Shown here: one piece after another, positions 9,134-18,264 of the stretch
Position numbering within the stretch: position 1 is the first letter of the stretch
Layout of the letters: the number at the start of each line of letters is the position of its first letter
Source: Chloroflexota bacterium
Lineage (GTDB): Bacteria > Chloroflexota > Anaerolineae > Aggregatilineales > Phototrophicaceae
Reading direction: 5' to 3'
Length of the DNA stretch: 48,965 nucleotides
Assembly (NCBI GenBank): GCA_028873975.1
Contig: JAPPMO010000060.1
Coordinates: 1-48,965 of the forward strand
Translations under genes and position numbers: made by a program
Notes under the pieces: generated by a model
What the model saw: the letters and a program-made list of their open reading frames with translations, nothing else
The model's database searches: none
What the model was told of the DNA's origin: nothing

Positions 9134-10591
9134 ATGGAAGCTTTAATTCTAGTTTTATTGGCAACATCGACAGGCTTATTGCTAATCAACCGAGATGTCA
9201 AAACACAACTCGAACATACCCAGAAGATAAACGCTGCCAGCGCCAGACAAAAAGACGAAATTGAAGCGCAATTGAAAGTAGTTTCCAAGAGTGCCGAAGC
9301 AGAAGCACGGTATAGGTACGAACTTGAGGAAGAATTGAATCAGACGAAGGAAAGCCAGGAGAGGGCATCCGATCACATAGACGCGCTCGAATTACAACTG
9401 GATGAAGCACAACGCAATACAAGAACGGAAGCGCAACAAAACGCCGAATTAGTGAAACAACTGAAGATATCGCGCCGTGACTATAAGCGTCTGTCAAATG
9501 AGTTAGCCGAACATAAGGAGCAACTTAGGCTAGCACAGCAAAATGACCTTGTTGATATCAAGAAGGTTTCAGAACTTGAGAAATTGCTCGATTCAGAGCG
9601 CAAGAATGTAAAGCGTCTGGATGGAAAGATCAAGGAACTCGAAGGCAAATTAAGGTTGGCACAGCAAGATGAAAACGCTGTTGACCAGAAGATAGCCGAA
9701 TTAGGGGCAAAACTCGAGGAAGCGGAAAGAAAGCTATCCCAAGAAACGCCTCGCAAGACTGAGGTTGAAGCACAGTTGGAAGGAGCGCGTCGTGATGTTA
9801 AGCGCCTCTCACGAAGAATAAGCAATCTTGAAGATGAACTGAAGCAGGCTAGACAAACTGATGGGGCGGATGCTCAACGCATAGCGGATCTCGAAGCACA
9901 ACTTGTGGAAGCTCGGATAGAGCTGGAGCATGAATCTGCGTTACGAATGGAAGTCGAAGCTGAACTACGAAAAGCACAGAAATCTGTCAAAATTGCGTCT
10001 CAGCAGAAAGCTAGAATCGAGACACAACGTAAAGATTATTTCCTTGCAATCAATCGCCTCACCCAAGAGAACGAAAACCTTAGTTTGGAACTGGAGAAGT
10101 CACACCAAGGTGACAAGTTTGGTGCGAAACAGAAAGAAAGACTTGAAAAGACACTGGAACAAAAAAATCACAGTATTTTTATTGCATCACAACGTATTGC
10201 CCACCTTGAAGAATTAAATTCCGGTCTTGAAGCGAAGTGGAAAGCACAACTTGCTAGGGCGAATCAGGCTGAATACAAGCATTATGTTGCAAGTGTAATC
10301 AATATCTTGACCCGTAAGGGGAAAATAATAAAGAAGGCGAGTAAAATCAGAGAACCCGAAATGAAAAGAGATCGCAAACGCGCCGTCAACATAATTAAAG
10401 AGGCCGAAACTCTAGCATTCTCCGTAAAGGACGCAATTGAAGAAGCTGTCAAAACAAAAGACGATGCAGATAACCGATCTGAAATAAAATCCGCCATAAT
10501 TGCCGAAATTGATGCCGGAATCAGTCACATAGGACTAAATACACACGAAGTAATCGAATTCACAAAAATAGTACGCCCGTGGCATCTCTAG
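9134..10591 (+). CDS. Membrane-anchored long coiled-coil protein
   Basis: About 485 residues. A single N-terminal hydrophobic segment (MEALILVLLATSTGLLLI) would anchor it. Residues about 25-380 are heptad-patterned coiled coil rich in Glu, Lys, Gln and Arg. This includes an irregular 35-45-residue repeat in which VKRLxxxIxxLExxLxxAxQ recurs (for example KNVKRLDGKIKELEGKLRLAQQ-like units). The last 100 residues are charged helix with a different pattern (FTKIVRPWHL at the end). There are no SMC head motifs (Walker A or B). The ATG at 9134 is preferred over a GTG at 9122 because GAGGA lies 6 bases before it. It follows the DGQHR gene and shares its lower GC. The domain is recognised by pattern only and no family function can be assigned. 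Confidence 0.7.
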   Translation: MEALILVLLATSTGLLLINRDVKTQLEHTQKINAASARQKDEIEAQLKVVSKSAEAEARYRYELEEELNQTKESQERASDHIDALELQLDEAQRNTRTEAQQNAELVKQLKISRRDYKRLSNELAEHKEQLRLAQQNDLVDIKKVSELEKLLDSERKNVKRLDGKIKELEGKLRLAQQDENAVDQKIAELGAKLEEAERKLSQETPRKTEVEAQLEGARRDVKRLSRRISNLEDELKQARQTDGADAQRIADLEAQLVEARIELEHESALRMEVEAELRKAQKSVKIASQQKARIETQRKDYFLAINRLTQENENLSLELEKSHQGDKFGAKQKERLEKTLEQKNHSIFIASQRIAHLEELNSGLEAKWKAQLARANQAEYKHYVASVINILTRKGKIIKKASKIREPEMKRDRKRAVNIIKEAETLAFSVKDAIEEAVKTKDDADNRSEIKSAIIAEIDAGISHIGLNTHEVIEFTKIVRPWHL

Positions 10592-10638
10592 ATAGTTTGC
10601 AGGCGTGTGTAATTTCGGACTAGAAGGTCAATCTCTTC

Positions 10639-10977
10639 ATGCAACAACCACTGACACAAATTGCAGTAGGCACCCTGCTGGGCGCAACCCTAGCCGCAGC
10701 CGCCGGCTACCTCCTCGCCGGCGAACTCCCGGAAGGCGCATTCGCCGGCGCGCTGGTCGGCGGCAGCATCGGCATCATCATCGCCATGCGCCGCGCGGAT
10801 GCCGCCGGTCCCGCCTTTGAATACGAAGCGGCCGGCATCCACGACGACAACCTCATCACCACCGCCCGCCGCAACCTGGTCCGCGAAGCCTACCGCGATT
10901 TCTACAACCCCCGTGAAATCGACGCGGCTTGGCGCGCAGGCGAATCCGAGAGGCAAACATGGAGTTCCGGGCAGTGA
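10639..10977 (+). CDS. Small Gly-zipper membrane protein A
   Basis: A 112-residue hypothetical protein. Two hydrophobic Ala/Gly-rich segments (about residues 7-27 and 33-51, GAFAGALVGGSIGIIIAM) form a likely membrane hairpin, followed by a polar tail (RRNLVREAYRDFYNPREIDAAWRAGE). GC rises back to the chromosomal level here, so the AT-rich island ends just before it. It overlaps the next gene by 19 bases. Confidence 0.55.
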   Translation: MQQPLTQIAVGTLLGATLAAAAGYLLAGELPEGAFAGALVGGSIGIIIAMRRADAAGPAFEYEAAGIHDDNLITTARRNLVREAYRDFYNPREIDAAWRAGESERQTWSSGQ

Positions 10978-11387
10978 TACGCGCAATCGCCAGCACAGCC
11001 GGGATCTTTCTTGGCGCGGCGCTCCTCGGGGCGCTGGCGGGAGTCGTCCTGGCGGGGCAAACAGGGGCGGAACTCGGTCTGATTATCGGCGCTGTGCTAG
11101 GCTTGGCGCTCGGCGTCCGCTACTACGTGGATATGGCGGAAGTCGCGGCCGCGCAACGCGACTTAAACGAAGCTCATTCGCTGAAGCGCCGCGACAAGCA
11201 AGACGGATTCAAGACAGCTTCAAGCTCCGGATACTTGCGGATCAAACGCGGCGAAATCTGGACTCAGACTTTAGCCAAAAGGCGAGAGCGCCTGACCACC
11301 GGGCCGCATGCGCGTTATACCAGCCAAAGGCATCACGACCTGGAACTTGCCGACATCGGTATCAGGCGCAAGCGCAAGCGGCGCTAG
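10959..11387 (+). CDS. Small Gly-zipper membrane protein B
   Basis: About 142 residues from the ATG at 10959, preceded by GAGAGG; an upstream in-frame ATG at 10929 is also possible. Two hydrophobic Gly/Ala segments (AGIFLGAALLGALAGVVLAG and ELGLIIGAVLGLALGV) resemble those of the preceding protein, so the pair may be a duplicated module. A basic cytoplasmic tail ends in GIRRKRKRR. The 19-base overlap with the previous gene implies coupled translation. No family is recognised. Confidence 0.5.
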   Translation: MEFRAVIRAIASTAGIFLGAALLGALAGVVLAGQTGAELGLIIGAVLGLALGVRYYVDMAEVAAAQRDLNEAHSLKRRDKQDGFKTASSSGYLRIKRGEIWTQTLAKRRERLTTGPHARYTSQRHHDLELADIGIRRKRKRR

Positions 11388-11401
11388 ATTGCGGGCCCCT
11401 G

Positions 11402-13171
11402 CTAATCGGCGCCGTAAAGCAGCGTATCGGGATAAAAGCCGAACCAGCCAAACCAGTACGCCAGATGCCCGCTGATGCGTCGCAGCCTTTCGCCATCGGC
11501 CGCGATCAGCGCGTCCTCGGCTATCCGCCAGGCGCGGCCGTCTTCGCTGACGAGCGTCGACTTGTCAGCGCCCGCGCTGAAATGGCGTCCATCGCTCTCG
11601 TAAGCGCGCGCGGCAGCCCCGCCGGGCTCGAAGAAGTCACGCTCGGGCGAGGCGTCGGCGACGATAACCAGGTTGGTCCCCCCGACGCGGTCGTTGATGA
11701 CGCGCTCGGGAATGATCGTTTCCAGCGGATAGGCTTTTGCCTCCCCCTGCAAGCGCAAGGCAAATACCATGTCCTTGTTTTCGACCAGCGCGGTATCCTG
11801 CTGCCAGGAGGGGAACATCAAATCCGTGCTGTTGAAATAATCGCTGTAGGCCGCGCCATTGGTGTAATTGCGGCTGAAACCGGTGTCCAGGCTCAAAACG
11901 CTGGTATCCGGATGCTTTTCCAGCCAGCTCGCCCAATCCACGACTACAACCGGGAGCAGATCCAAAACGATGTCGCTTGAAGCCAGCGGTCCAAAGGCGG
12001 GACTTCCAGTAATCGCATTCCAGACGGTATCGGTATTGCGATCGTACATCAGTTTGTTGGAGCGCATCAAAAGACCCGACGACCCAAACTCCAGGGCAGT
12101 ATCGCCAAGTTTCACGAGCTCGCCGTCAAGATCCCTGTAGGTCAAATCGGCAATTTGGACATCGTAGAGAACGCCCGCGCCACAAAGCGTGCAATAAGCC
12201 AGCATGACCGGGCGTCCGCGAACCCGTCCGGCCGGACCGTCCTCCGCCGCTGCTGCGCCGGCGCCAAGATCCGGCAGGCTCTGCCACTCTGCGTCGCCGC
12301 CTTCCCACTCAATGACCTCAGCTTGCAGCCAACCTTCTCGCGGGCAAGCCGCGGATTGTCCCTGGACGAGAACCCAATCATTGCCCGCGCGTCCACGAGC
12401 CGAAAAGCTTGTGGGAGCGCGGAAGCGGCAAACCTGCTCGCCATCAGGCGCGTCATACATGGGCGCTTGGCCGACAACGTCGTTGAACATCTCGTGCCAA
12501 TTCAACAGACGCAGCGGATAAGCGCGGCTGTCGCCGTCCAGGCTGAGCCCGAAGACCAACTCGTCCGCGGCCGGATAGCTGCAATCGGAATCACGACAGA
12601 AGTCCTCGAACTCGAGACCTTCCGCGAGCGCGTCTGTGGGGCTGATCTGCCGCGCATTGACCAGCGACGGGATGCCGTCCACCGTGACGCCGCCCCAGAC
12701 CGGTTCCACCAGATTGATTCTGGCGCTGTCCAGGACGCCAGGGGCGAAGAAACGCATGAATTCCGCATCGACGAAGGCGGCCAAGACCTGTCCCTTGAAT
12801 TCTTCATAGGCTGGCGGCAGCGCTAGATCGTTCCGCCCAGCCCATTCAAAGTAGCCGCGCCAGTCCATGTCTTCGCCGGTCAGCGCGTTTAATGCCTCAA
12901 TGACAGCGCGGTTCAAGGTCACATTGCGCGCGAAGTAAGCAATGTCGATCAAGGGGGCGACATAGAGCGGATCGCCCGACTCGGCGATGGCGTCATATAT
13001 GCCCAGGTCGGACTGGCGGCCGCGCGCCACATCAAATGTCGCGGCGAGCAATTGGATCATGGTCTTGCGATAATTCGTCGGTTCGAAGTCCGCCGCGTAA
13101 GTTAATGATGACGACGCCATCACCAGCAAGAGCAGAACAACCGCTATGCGTAAACGCTTGAATACATTCAT
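11402..13171 (-). CDS. DUF3179-domain exported protein
   Basis: A 589-residue protein from the ATG at 13171 (GGGGAGA 7 bases upstream; further in-frame starts lie upstream). It has an N-terminal signal peptide (KRLRIAVVLLLLVMASSSLTYAADF). An all-helical HEAT-like region follows (MIQLLAATFDVARG, DPLYVAPLIDIAYFARN). The remainder is DUF3179: RAYPLRLLNWHEMFNDVV, a Cys pair in LAYCTLCGAGVLYD, YDRNTDTVWNAITG, a DTGFSRNYTNGAAYSDYFN-type block, and the C-terminal SGHLAYWFGWFGFYPD. DUF3179 proteins are common exported proteins of unknown function. The CTLC pair could bind a metal or form a disulfide. The gene lies just downstream of the GT-C-like gene on the same strand. Confidence 0.85.
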   Translation of the reverse strand: MNVFKRLRIAVVLLLLVMASSSLTYAADFEPTNYRKTMIQLLAATFDVARGRQSDLGIYDAIAESGDPLYVAPLIDIAYFARNVTLNRAVIEALNALTGEDMDWRGYFEWAGRNDLALPPAYEEFKGQVLAAFVDAEFMRFFAPGVLDSARINLVEPVWGGVTVDGIPSLVNARQISPTDALAEGLEFEDFCRDSDCSYPAADELVFGLSLDGDSRAYPLRLLNWHEMFNDVVGQAPMYDAPDGEQVCRFRAPTSFSARGRAGNDWVLVQGQSAACPREGWLQAEVIEWEGGDAEWQSLPDLGAGAAAAEDGPAGRVRGRPVMLAYCTLCGAGVLYDVQIADLTYRDLDGELVKLGDTALEFGSSGLLMRSNKLMYDRNTDTVWNAITGSPAFGPLASSDIVLDLLPVVVVDWASWLEKHPDTSVLSLDTGFSRNYTNGAAYSDYFNSTDLMFPSWQQDTALVENKDMVFALRLQGEAKAYPLETIIPERVINDRVGGTNLVIVADASPERDFFEPGGAAARAYESDGRHFSAGADKSTLVSEDGRAWRIAEDALIAADGERLRRISGHLAYWFGWFGFYPDTLLYGAD

Positions 13172-13308
13172 GTTCGTTTCTCCCCACATGTTTCGAGAAG
13201 CCTCGATAAAAGTTTGGCGTCTAATTCTTGCCGATGTCTTATAGAAGCCGCTCGGCGGCGAACCGCCCTGCCACAACCGGAACCCTGCAAATTGCGCCGG
13301 CGATATTG

Positions 13309-15711
13309 CTATTCAGCGACGCTAAACCTGCCAAGTTCAATAGTGCTATTTTGCGCTCCAGCCACATTAGTCAGCACATCGTAGCGGATCATGTCCGGCA
13401 GCGCGTACCAACCGGTCAAGACCAGATATTCTCCCGGCTCAAAGCCGCCTATATCCAGCCGCACCGTTTCCAAATGGTCTGAACCAGCCTGCACCATGCC
13501 AAATGGAATATCGTCCTGCCGCATCAGGACGCGATCCTCGTTTAATATGTGTATAAAGCGCTGATCATTAAACGTTCGCGGGGAATCGAAGCTCCACCAA
13601 AGGTGAATGACGAGTTCGCCTTCTATATTTTCCGGCAGATAGTAACCCGACAACTCGATACCGCCTGCGACGCGTATCGGATCGTAGATCGCGCCGTCGG
13701 TTAGCTGCTCGATCCCGACATCCGCCATCGTCACGTCGTGACAGAGCAGCACAGTGGTATCAACTCGATCCGGGCAAGGCGGATCCAGCGCGATGCGCAG
13801 CGTATTGTAACCCCTGCGCGCGATCGGCAAGGGCATGGACAAAACCGTCTGACCGACGACGTTCACAGCCTGAAGCGGCACATCATTGAGCGAGAGATTG
13901 ACGCGGCGGTTTACCGCCGTCAAGGTCGCGCGGAAGGTCAGCCATCCCGGCCGCTGCTTAAAGGTATAAACGTTGTGCGACCCAGCCTCCGAGACAAGTG
14001 AATAAACGGGTTCTTGCGTCGCGCTGCGTCGTGATGACCGTGATTCAAATACGGCATATCTTGCGTCTTCATAGATGGGATCGCCCAGGCGGTCCAGCGC
14101 TTGCGGATAGAGCAGGTTGAATTGACCGCTTTCCAGGGCGCGCGCTTTATTTATGATGACCGCGTCGGCGCCGGCCTCGGCCAAAAGCAAGGGATGAAAG
14201 CTGGAAAGCAGCGCGAGCCGGGCTGGATCGACGGGCGTGATACGAGTTTCCTGCCCGGCGATCAAGGGTTTCCCATGCGCCGTTTGCAGATACATCGCCT
14301 CTTTGGCCGACAGCAAATTATCGTGCGGGGCGTTGTAGACAGCGCGGATGTCGCTTCGTTTGGCCAAGTCGACAATGTTTTGAGGGATAGCCGCTGGAAC
14401 ACTGGGAAAAGCCGCAAACAACTGATAGTCATGAAATATGAGGGAGGCGAGCAAGAGCGCCATGGCATTGCGAATCTGGCGGCTGCGCCGCTGAAACAGT
14501 GAACTCTCCCAGAGGACCGACATGCCCCAGCCCGCCATCATCGACAGAGCGGCCGCAAACAGGAACATGAATCGCCCCGGGGTACGCGCCAGTTCCACGA
14601 ATGGGAGATCCATCAAGAATGCGTAGGGAAGCGGAATAACGGTACTATAGCCGGCAACCGATACGGAAACTGCTTCATCAAGTACCTTGAGCACAGGACC
14701 CAAAGCCAATAACCAGGCGGCAACCGCCACCAGCAACCACCAGTGTGTCTGTCGGCGGAAAAGCAAGCCGACAAGCGCCAGGATCCCGCCGATGACGCCA
14801 ATATAGCTGGCGCCTTCACCCAGATTTGTTCCAAGTACCTGCCGGGAGTGGGGCGCGATATCGCGCCAGAATGGATTCTCGAAAGACGGCGCCACCAGAC
14901 CCAAGAGGTCGATACTATAACGCACGTAGCCGCCCGCCTCCCTATAATGTGGAGATTGAAGCGTCCTTTCGATACCTGGCCAGAGAAATCCGATTAATAG
15001 TATTGTCCCGCCCAGCGCAACCGTTACGGTACGCGTCGCGCCGACGTAATCCCGGCGGTAAAGACGCGCCAGGGTAAAGAGGACGATCAGCGGCGCATGC
15101 AAATACACGACTTGCAAACTGTGCCCCATCGCGGACAGGAAGAAAAAGATCACCGACAGCGCAAACCAGCGCTTGCGCCCGGCATCGACGTATTTGAACA
15201 GACTCAAAAGCAGAATCGGCGCCGGCCATTGCACCATCAAGCCGGCATGCCCGTCAAATAGATGCCCCTGCATTGCCGGGAAGACCATATAGATCAGTCC
15301 CGCTATCCAAGCCGGCACAAGGTGACGATGGGAAATGCCTTGGCGGGCGAAGACGTACATCGCCCAGCCGTTCAAAGTCAGGGTTATGAGAAGCCCCAGG
15401 TTATATGCCGTTGCCAAAGGCATAACGAAGGCGAAGAGCCACATTGGAAAGAACTGCAAGGGGTTGGCCCACAAAACTGTGCCGGTAAAACCGTCCGGGT
15501 AGGCTAGCAGTGACTGGTAAAAGACATCGTCGCCGTTTTCCAACGCTGTCTTGTACCACCAGACGTGGCGCGCCATTTCGTAGGCGTCGCCCGTCCCGCC
15601 GCCCAGGAAGCGCGTGGAGAAGGAGCTTAGTACAGATGAGATCAGATACAGGGTAACAAGCAGATAACCGCAGAGCGCCAATGTATGATGGCTTCGCAGC
15701 AGTCGCAACAC
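13309..15711 (-). CDS. Large multi-TM GT-C-like glycosyltransferase or membrane protein
   Basis: An 800-residue protein. Roughly residues 8-30 and 85-450 contain about 10-12 membrane segments. A large extracytoplasmic C-terminal portion (from about 455 to the end) is beta-rich, with carbohydrate-binding-like sandwich character in its last 250 residues. The first loop carries GGGTGDAYEMARHVWWYKTA, an acidic motif of the kind found after TM1 in GT-C glycosyltransferases (Asp45 region), which use lipid-linked sugars. The later DLPFVELARTPGRFMFLF is typical of long Chloroflexi GT-C-like proteins. The start is GTG at 15711 with AAGGA 7 bases upstream. Acceptor and donor are unknown. The DUF3179 gene follows on the same strand 137 bases downstream. 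Confidence 0.65.
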   Translation of the reverse strand: MLRLLRSHHTLALCGYLLVTLYLISSVLSSFSTRFLGGGTGDAYEMARHVWWYKTALENGDDVFYQSLLAYPDGFTGTVLWANPLQFFPMWLFAFVMPLATAYNLGLLITLTLNGWAMYVFARQGISHRHLVPAWIAGLIYMVFPAMQGHLFDGHAGLMVQWPAPILLLSLFKYVDAGRKRWFALSVIFFFLSAMGHSLQVVYLHAPLIVLFTLARLYRRDYVGATRTVTVALGGTILLIGFLWPGIERTLQSPHYREAGGYVRYSIDLLGLVAPSFENPFWRDIAPHSRQVLGTNLGEGASYIGVIGGILALVGLLFRRQTHWWLLVAVAAWLLALGPVLKVLDEAVSVSVAGYSTVIPLPYAFLMDLPFVELARTPGRFMFLFAAALSMMAGWGMSVLWESSLFQRRSRQIRNAMALLLASLIFHDYQLFAAFPSVPAAIPQNIVDLAKRSDIRAVYNAPHDNLLSAKEAMYLQTAHGKPLIAGQETRITPVDPARLALLSSFHPLLLAEAGADAVIINKARALESGQFNLLYPQALDRLGDPIYEDARYAVFESRSSRRSATQEPVYSLVSEAGSHNVYTFKQRPGWLTFRATLTAVNRRVNLSLNDVPLQAVNVVGQTVLSMPLPIARRGYNTLRIALDPPCPDRVDTTVLLCHDVTMADVGIEQLTDGAIYDPIRVAGGIELSGYYLPENIEGELVIHLWWSFDSPRTFNDQRFIHILNEDRVLMRQDDIPFGMVQAGSDHLETVRLDIGGFEPGEYLVLTGWYALPDMIRYDVLTNVAGAQNSTIELGRFSVAE

Positions 15712-15809
15712 GGTAAATCCTTCAGCGTTGGCTCAACAGTTCACTGTCACATTCTATCACCGCCTCGCCAAACTTGTCGGCTATGGCGGGCTGGATGCCT
15801 GTCCGATGA

Positions 15810-16334
15810 TCATGTCTCCTGTCCGTCGGGAGCAGGCTCCGCGGACAACAAAACGCGCGTAAGACCTGTTCGATAAATACGATAGGGCTTCAGATGATCA
15901 AACTGCAAGAAGATGTCTTTTGTCACATAAAGCGTTTGATCGGCTACCTTGAGCAGGTAGCTGTCGCGTTGCCGCCCCCTGCGCAAGACTCGCTCCACAT
16001 TGCCCGCGAGCGTCTCAACGCCATTCGATCGCAGATCGCTGTTCATACGCATGATGCCGCGACCGATATGGCCGATCATCAAGGCGTTGACCAGAATCAA
16101 GCCCAGGCCTGCCAGCAACATGATCGCGTTATTTTCAGACTGGCCGGCAAATATCAGCGCGGTCGAAGCAAATACGAGCGCCGAAAAAACCAGCGCGCCT
16201 AAAAGCGCGGACCGGCGTTGATCCCGCCGCAATCGCTTTACCTGTTCAATCGCAAGCTGGCCTCGTCTGTTGGCTCGCAGGTCGCTTTCAGTGAAATTGA
16301 GGGCGGCGCGCAAGCCCTCCGCGGATGCTGTCAT
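15810..16334 (-). CDS. Small two-TM membrane protein next to MscS
   Basis: A 174-residue hypothetical protein. A charged N-terminal helix (LRANRRGQLAIEQVKRLRRDQRR) precedes two membrane segments (about residues 43-64 and 71-94). A soluble C-terminal domain follows, with beta-strand character (GNVERVLRRG, DSYLLKVADQTLYVTKDIFLQF, YRIYRTGLTRVLLSAEP). Its start overlaps the stop of the upstream MscS gene by 4 bases (ATGA), so the two are translationally coupled and the protein may act with the channel. No family is recognised. Confidence 0.6.
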   Translation of the reverse strand: MTASAEGLRAALNFTESDLRANRRGQLAIEQVKRLRRDQRRSALLGALVFSALVFASTALIFAGQSENNAIMLLAGLGLILVNALMIGHIGRGIMRMNSDLRSNGVETLAGNVERVLRRGRQRDSYLLKVADQTLYVTKDIFLQFDHLKPYRIYRTGLTRVLLSAEPAPDGQET

Positions 16335-17536
16335 GGGGCGGAAGATGGAGAACTGTCGGGACTGTCTTGATCAGATCGCGGAGCTCGCCCCGAATCTTCC
16401 CCGGGCAGTTGACCTTCGTCTATGGATGATGCCTGCTCTGGTCTTGCGGCGCCGGGCGTGTCTTCGATGTAAATCGAGCGGCTTGGGAAAGCAAAGCTGA
16501 TGCCCAGATCCTCGACAATGCCCATAATTTCCAGAAGCAGCGTCTCTTTGAGCGCGGTATATTCCCGCCAATCGGCGAGCAGAATTTGGCAAATGATACG
16601 CACATCAAGTGAGCTGGAACTGAAATCGACAAAGTGCGCGATCACCGATTCGGGATCGACATCCTCGGTCTTCAGCAGCAACTCGCGGATGGCTTCGACA
16701 ACCGCTCGCAGTTGCCCCGATGTGGTGCTGTAGGTGAAAGTCAAGGTGACATCGAAGCGTCGTTTTTCCAGGCGCGTCAAATTCATGACAACAGCATTTG
16801 TCAAGAGGTTGTTGGGAACTGTGACCAGGACCTGATCCAACTGGCGGATCCGGGTCGAGCGCATGCCCACTTGTTCAACAATGCCGGTCACATCGGGCGT
16901 TCTGATGAAGTCGCCCACCTTGAAGGGATTATCACTGACAATGGCCGCGAAACCGAAGAGGTTGCCGAGGGTGTCTTGCGACGCCAAAGATATGCCAATG
17001 CCGACGACGCCCAATGACGCTATCAATGCGGCGACATCATAGTTTAACTCCTGCAAGATAAAGATGAGGCCCAAGGCAATAATCAGGAATTTGACGACTG
17101 TGTTCAAAAATGGCAGCAAGCGATCGGGGATGGTCAAACCAGTAACTTGCCTGAAGAAGGCCGGATGTAGAGAGAGGACCTCAAACATTCGGATCAAGGC
17201 GAAGAACACAGAGCCAATGATCAGCAAGCGGCCCGCCGTTTCCGCGATCTGTTGTACTTCGGGCCCGAATTGAAACAGATTAACCGTGAAGATGATTCCC
17301 AAACCGACAACAGCGATTCGTACCGGCGTCAGACTTTCATTGAGCAGTTCATCGTCGACTTCGGTTTTTGTGCGCCGCGCAAGCACACGCAGAGGACGAA
17401 ATAGTATCGCGGTCAAGACCCAGCGCAATACAACGATTATCAGAATACAGATGATGACCAATATGAGGTTTAGGGCGAGATCCCGCACCAATGGCGGCTG
17501 ATCCAGAAGAAATGGCAACTGCGCCAGCAAATCCAT
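16331..17536 (-). CDS. mscS: MscS-family mechanosensitive ion channel
   Basis: A 401-residue small-conductance mechanosensitive channel homologue, which opens on membrane tension to release solutes during osmotic downshock. Five or so membrane segments (about residues 20-40, 70-90, 95-115, 135-160, 165-190) end in the Gly-rich pore helix ASLGVVGIGISLASQDTLGNLFGFAAIV. The MscS beta domain follows (DNPFKVGDFI, VEQVGMRSTRIRQLDQVLVTVPN), then an alpha/beta cage and an acidic, Pro/Ser-rich tail (EDSGRAPRSDQDSPDSS) that is likely disordered. It precedes the small two-TM gene with a 4-base overlap. No strong ribosome site is seen before the ATG. Confidence 0.92.
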   Translation of the reverse strand: MDLLAQLPFLLDQPPLVRDLALNLILVIICILIIVVLRWVLTAILFRPLRVLARRTKTEVDDELLNESLTPVRIAVVGLGIIFTVNLFQFGPEVQQIAETAGRLLIIGSVFFALIRMFEVLSLHPAFFRQVTGLTIPDRLLPFLNTVVKFLIIALGLIFILQELNYDVAALIASLGVVGIGISLASQDTLGNLFGFAAIVSDNPFKVGDFIRTPDVTGIVEQVGMRSTRIRQLDQVLVTVPNNLLTNAVVMNLTRLEKRRFDVTLTFTYSTTSGQLRAVVEAIRELLLKTEDVDPESVIAHFVDFSSSSLDVRIICQILLADWREYTALKETLLLEIMGIVEDLGISFAFPSRSIYIEDTPGAARPEQASSIDEGQLPGEDSGRAPRSDQDSPDSSPSSAP

Positions 17537-17678
17537 CTGTCGCTCAATTCAAATGAAGCTCCCCAATCAAGCGACGCTAATTCTGCCGCAGTCATGCGGG
17601 AGTTTCAAGCCTGCGCGCATCCCGCGTCCGCCCGAAGCGAAGAGGCAGTGTATGCATTAGCCGAATTTGGGAGGAACG

Positions 17679-18005
17679 TTAAACCTGGAAACCGTTGCGG
17701 TAATCCACAACTTTGCGCTCATAGTCTTCGACAAAGCGCATCAATTTGCTTTCCAGTTCATCCCATTCATCGCTGAGGAACAACTGCCGCAATACCTCCG
17801 CGTTTTCCGTGACAAATTCGATCTTGCGCATGGGGTAATCGCCATAGGCAATGTGCCAGGCCATGTGCATGTAGACGCCTAGTTTCTGAATGGCTGGCAC
17901 AAAGCTGCTTAGCATGTAGCGGTAGTATTGGTCTTGCTTATCAGGTCTGATATTGTAGAATAGGATTAGCTTGTACCTGGGTCTGATGTGTTGGGATGAT
18001 AGCAT
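17679..18005 (-). CDS. Hypothetical protein, possible dimeric alpha/beta-barrel fold
   Basis: A 108-residue soluble protein. The alternation KLILFYNI, helix (KQDQYYRYMLSSFVPAIQKLG), MHMAWHIAYG, KIEFVT, helix (ENAEVLRQLFLSDEWDELESKLMRFV) resembles the beta-alpha-beta pattern of dimeric ferredoxin-like barrels such as ABM or NIPSNAP-type proteins. That fold is an inference and no catalytic motif is seen. The ATG at 18005 has no clear ribosome site. The gene stands alone: upstream lies a 259-base gap shared with the divergent TPR-like gene, and the MscS gene starts on the same strand about 140 bases downstream. Confidence 0.6.
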   Translation of the reverse strand: MLSSQHIRPRYKLILFYNIRPDKQDQYYRYMLSSFVPAIQKLGVYMHMAWHIAYGDYPMRKIEFVTENAEVLRQLFLSDEWDELESKLMRFVEDYERKVVDYRNGFQV

Positions 18006-18264
18006 AAGTTGTTGACGGTTGTTGAAGTAAAGTGTTGTTTAACTTTAGCACAGTTTTCCTCGAAGTGGTAATTGGATTGGGTCCCTAGGCTTTTTGCCGC
18101 CATGGTTGGTATTTGCCATTGATCCCGTAAGCTTGTTTTGAAGCCGCTCGGCAGTCGCGTAGACACTGACCTTCGGCAGCGAGAAAGACGGTTGCGCTGA
18201 CGTATGACAATAGGCGCTCTGGGCGCGTGAGCAACGTCGGTTTATTGAATAAGGGATGCAGTAG

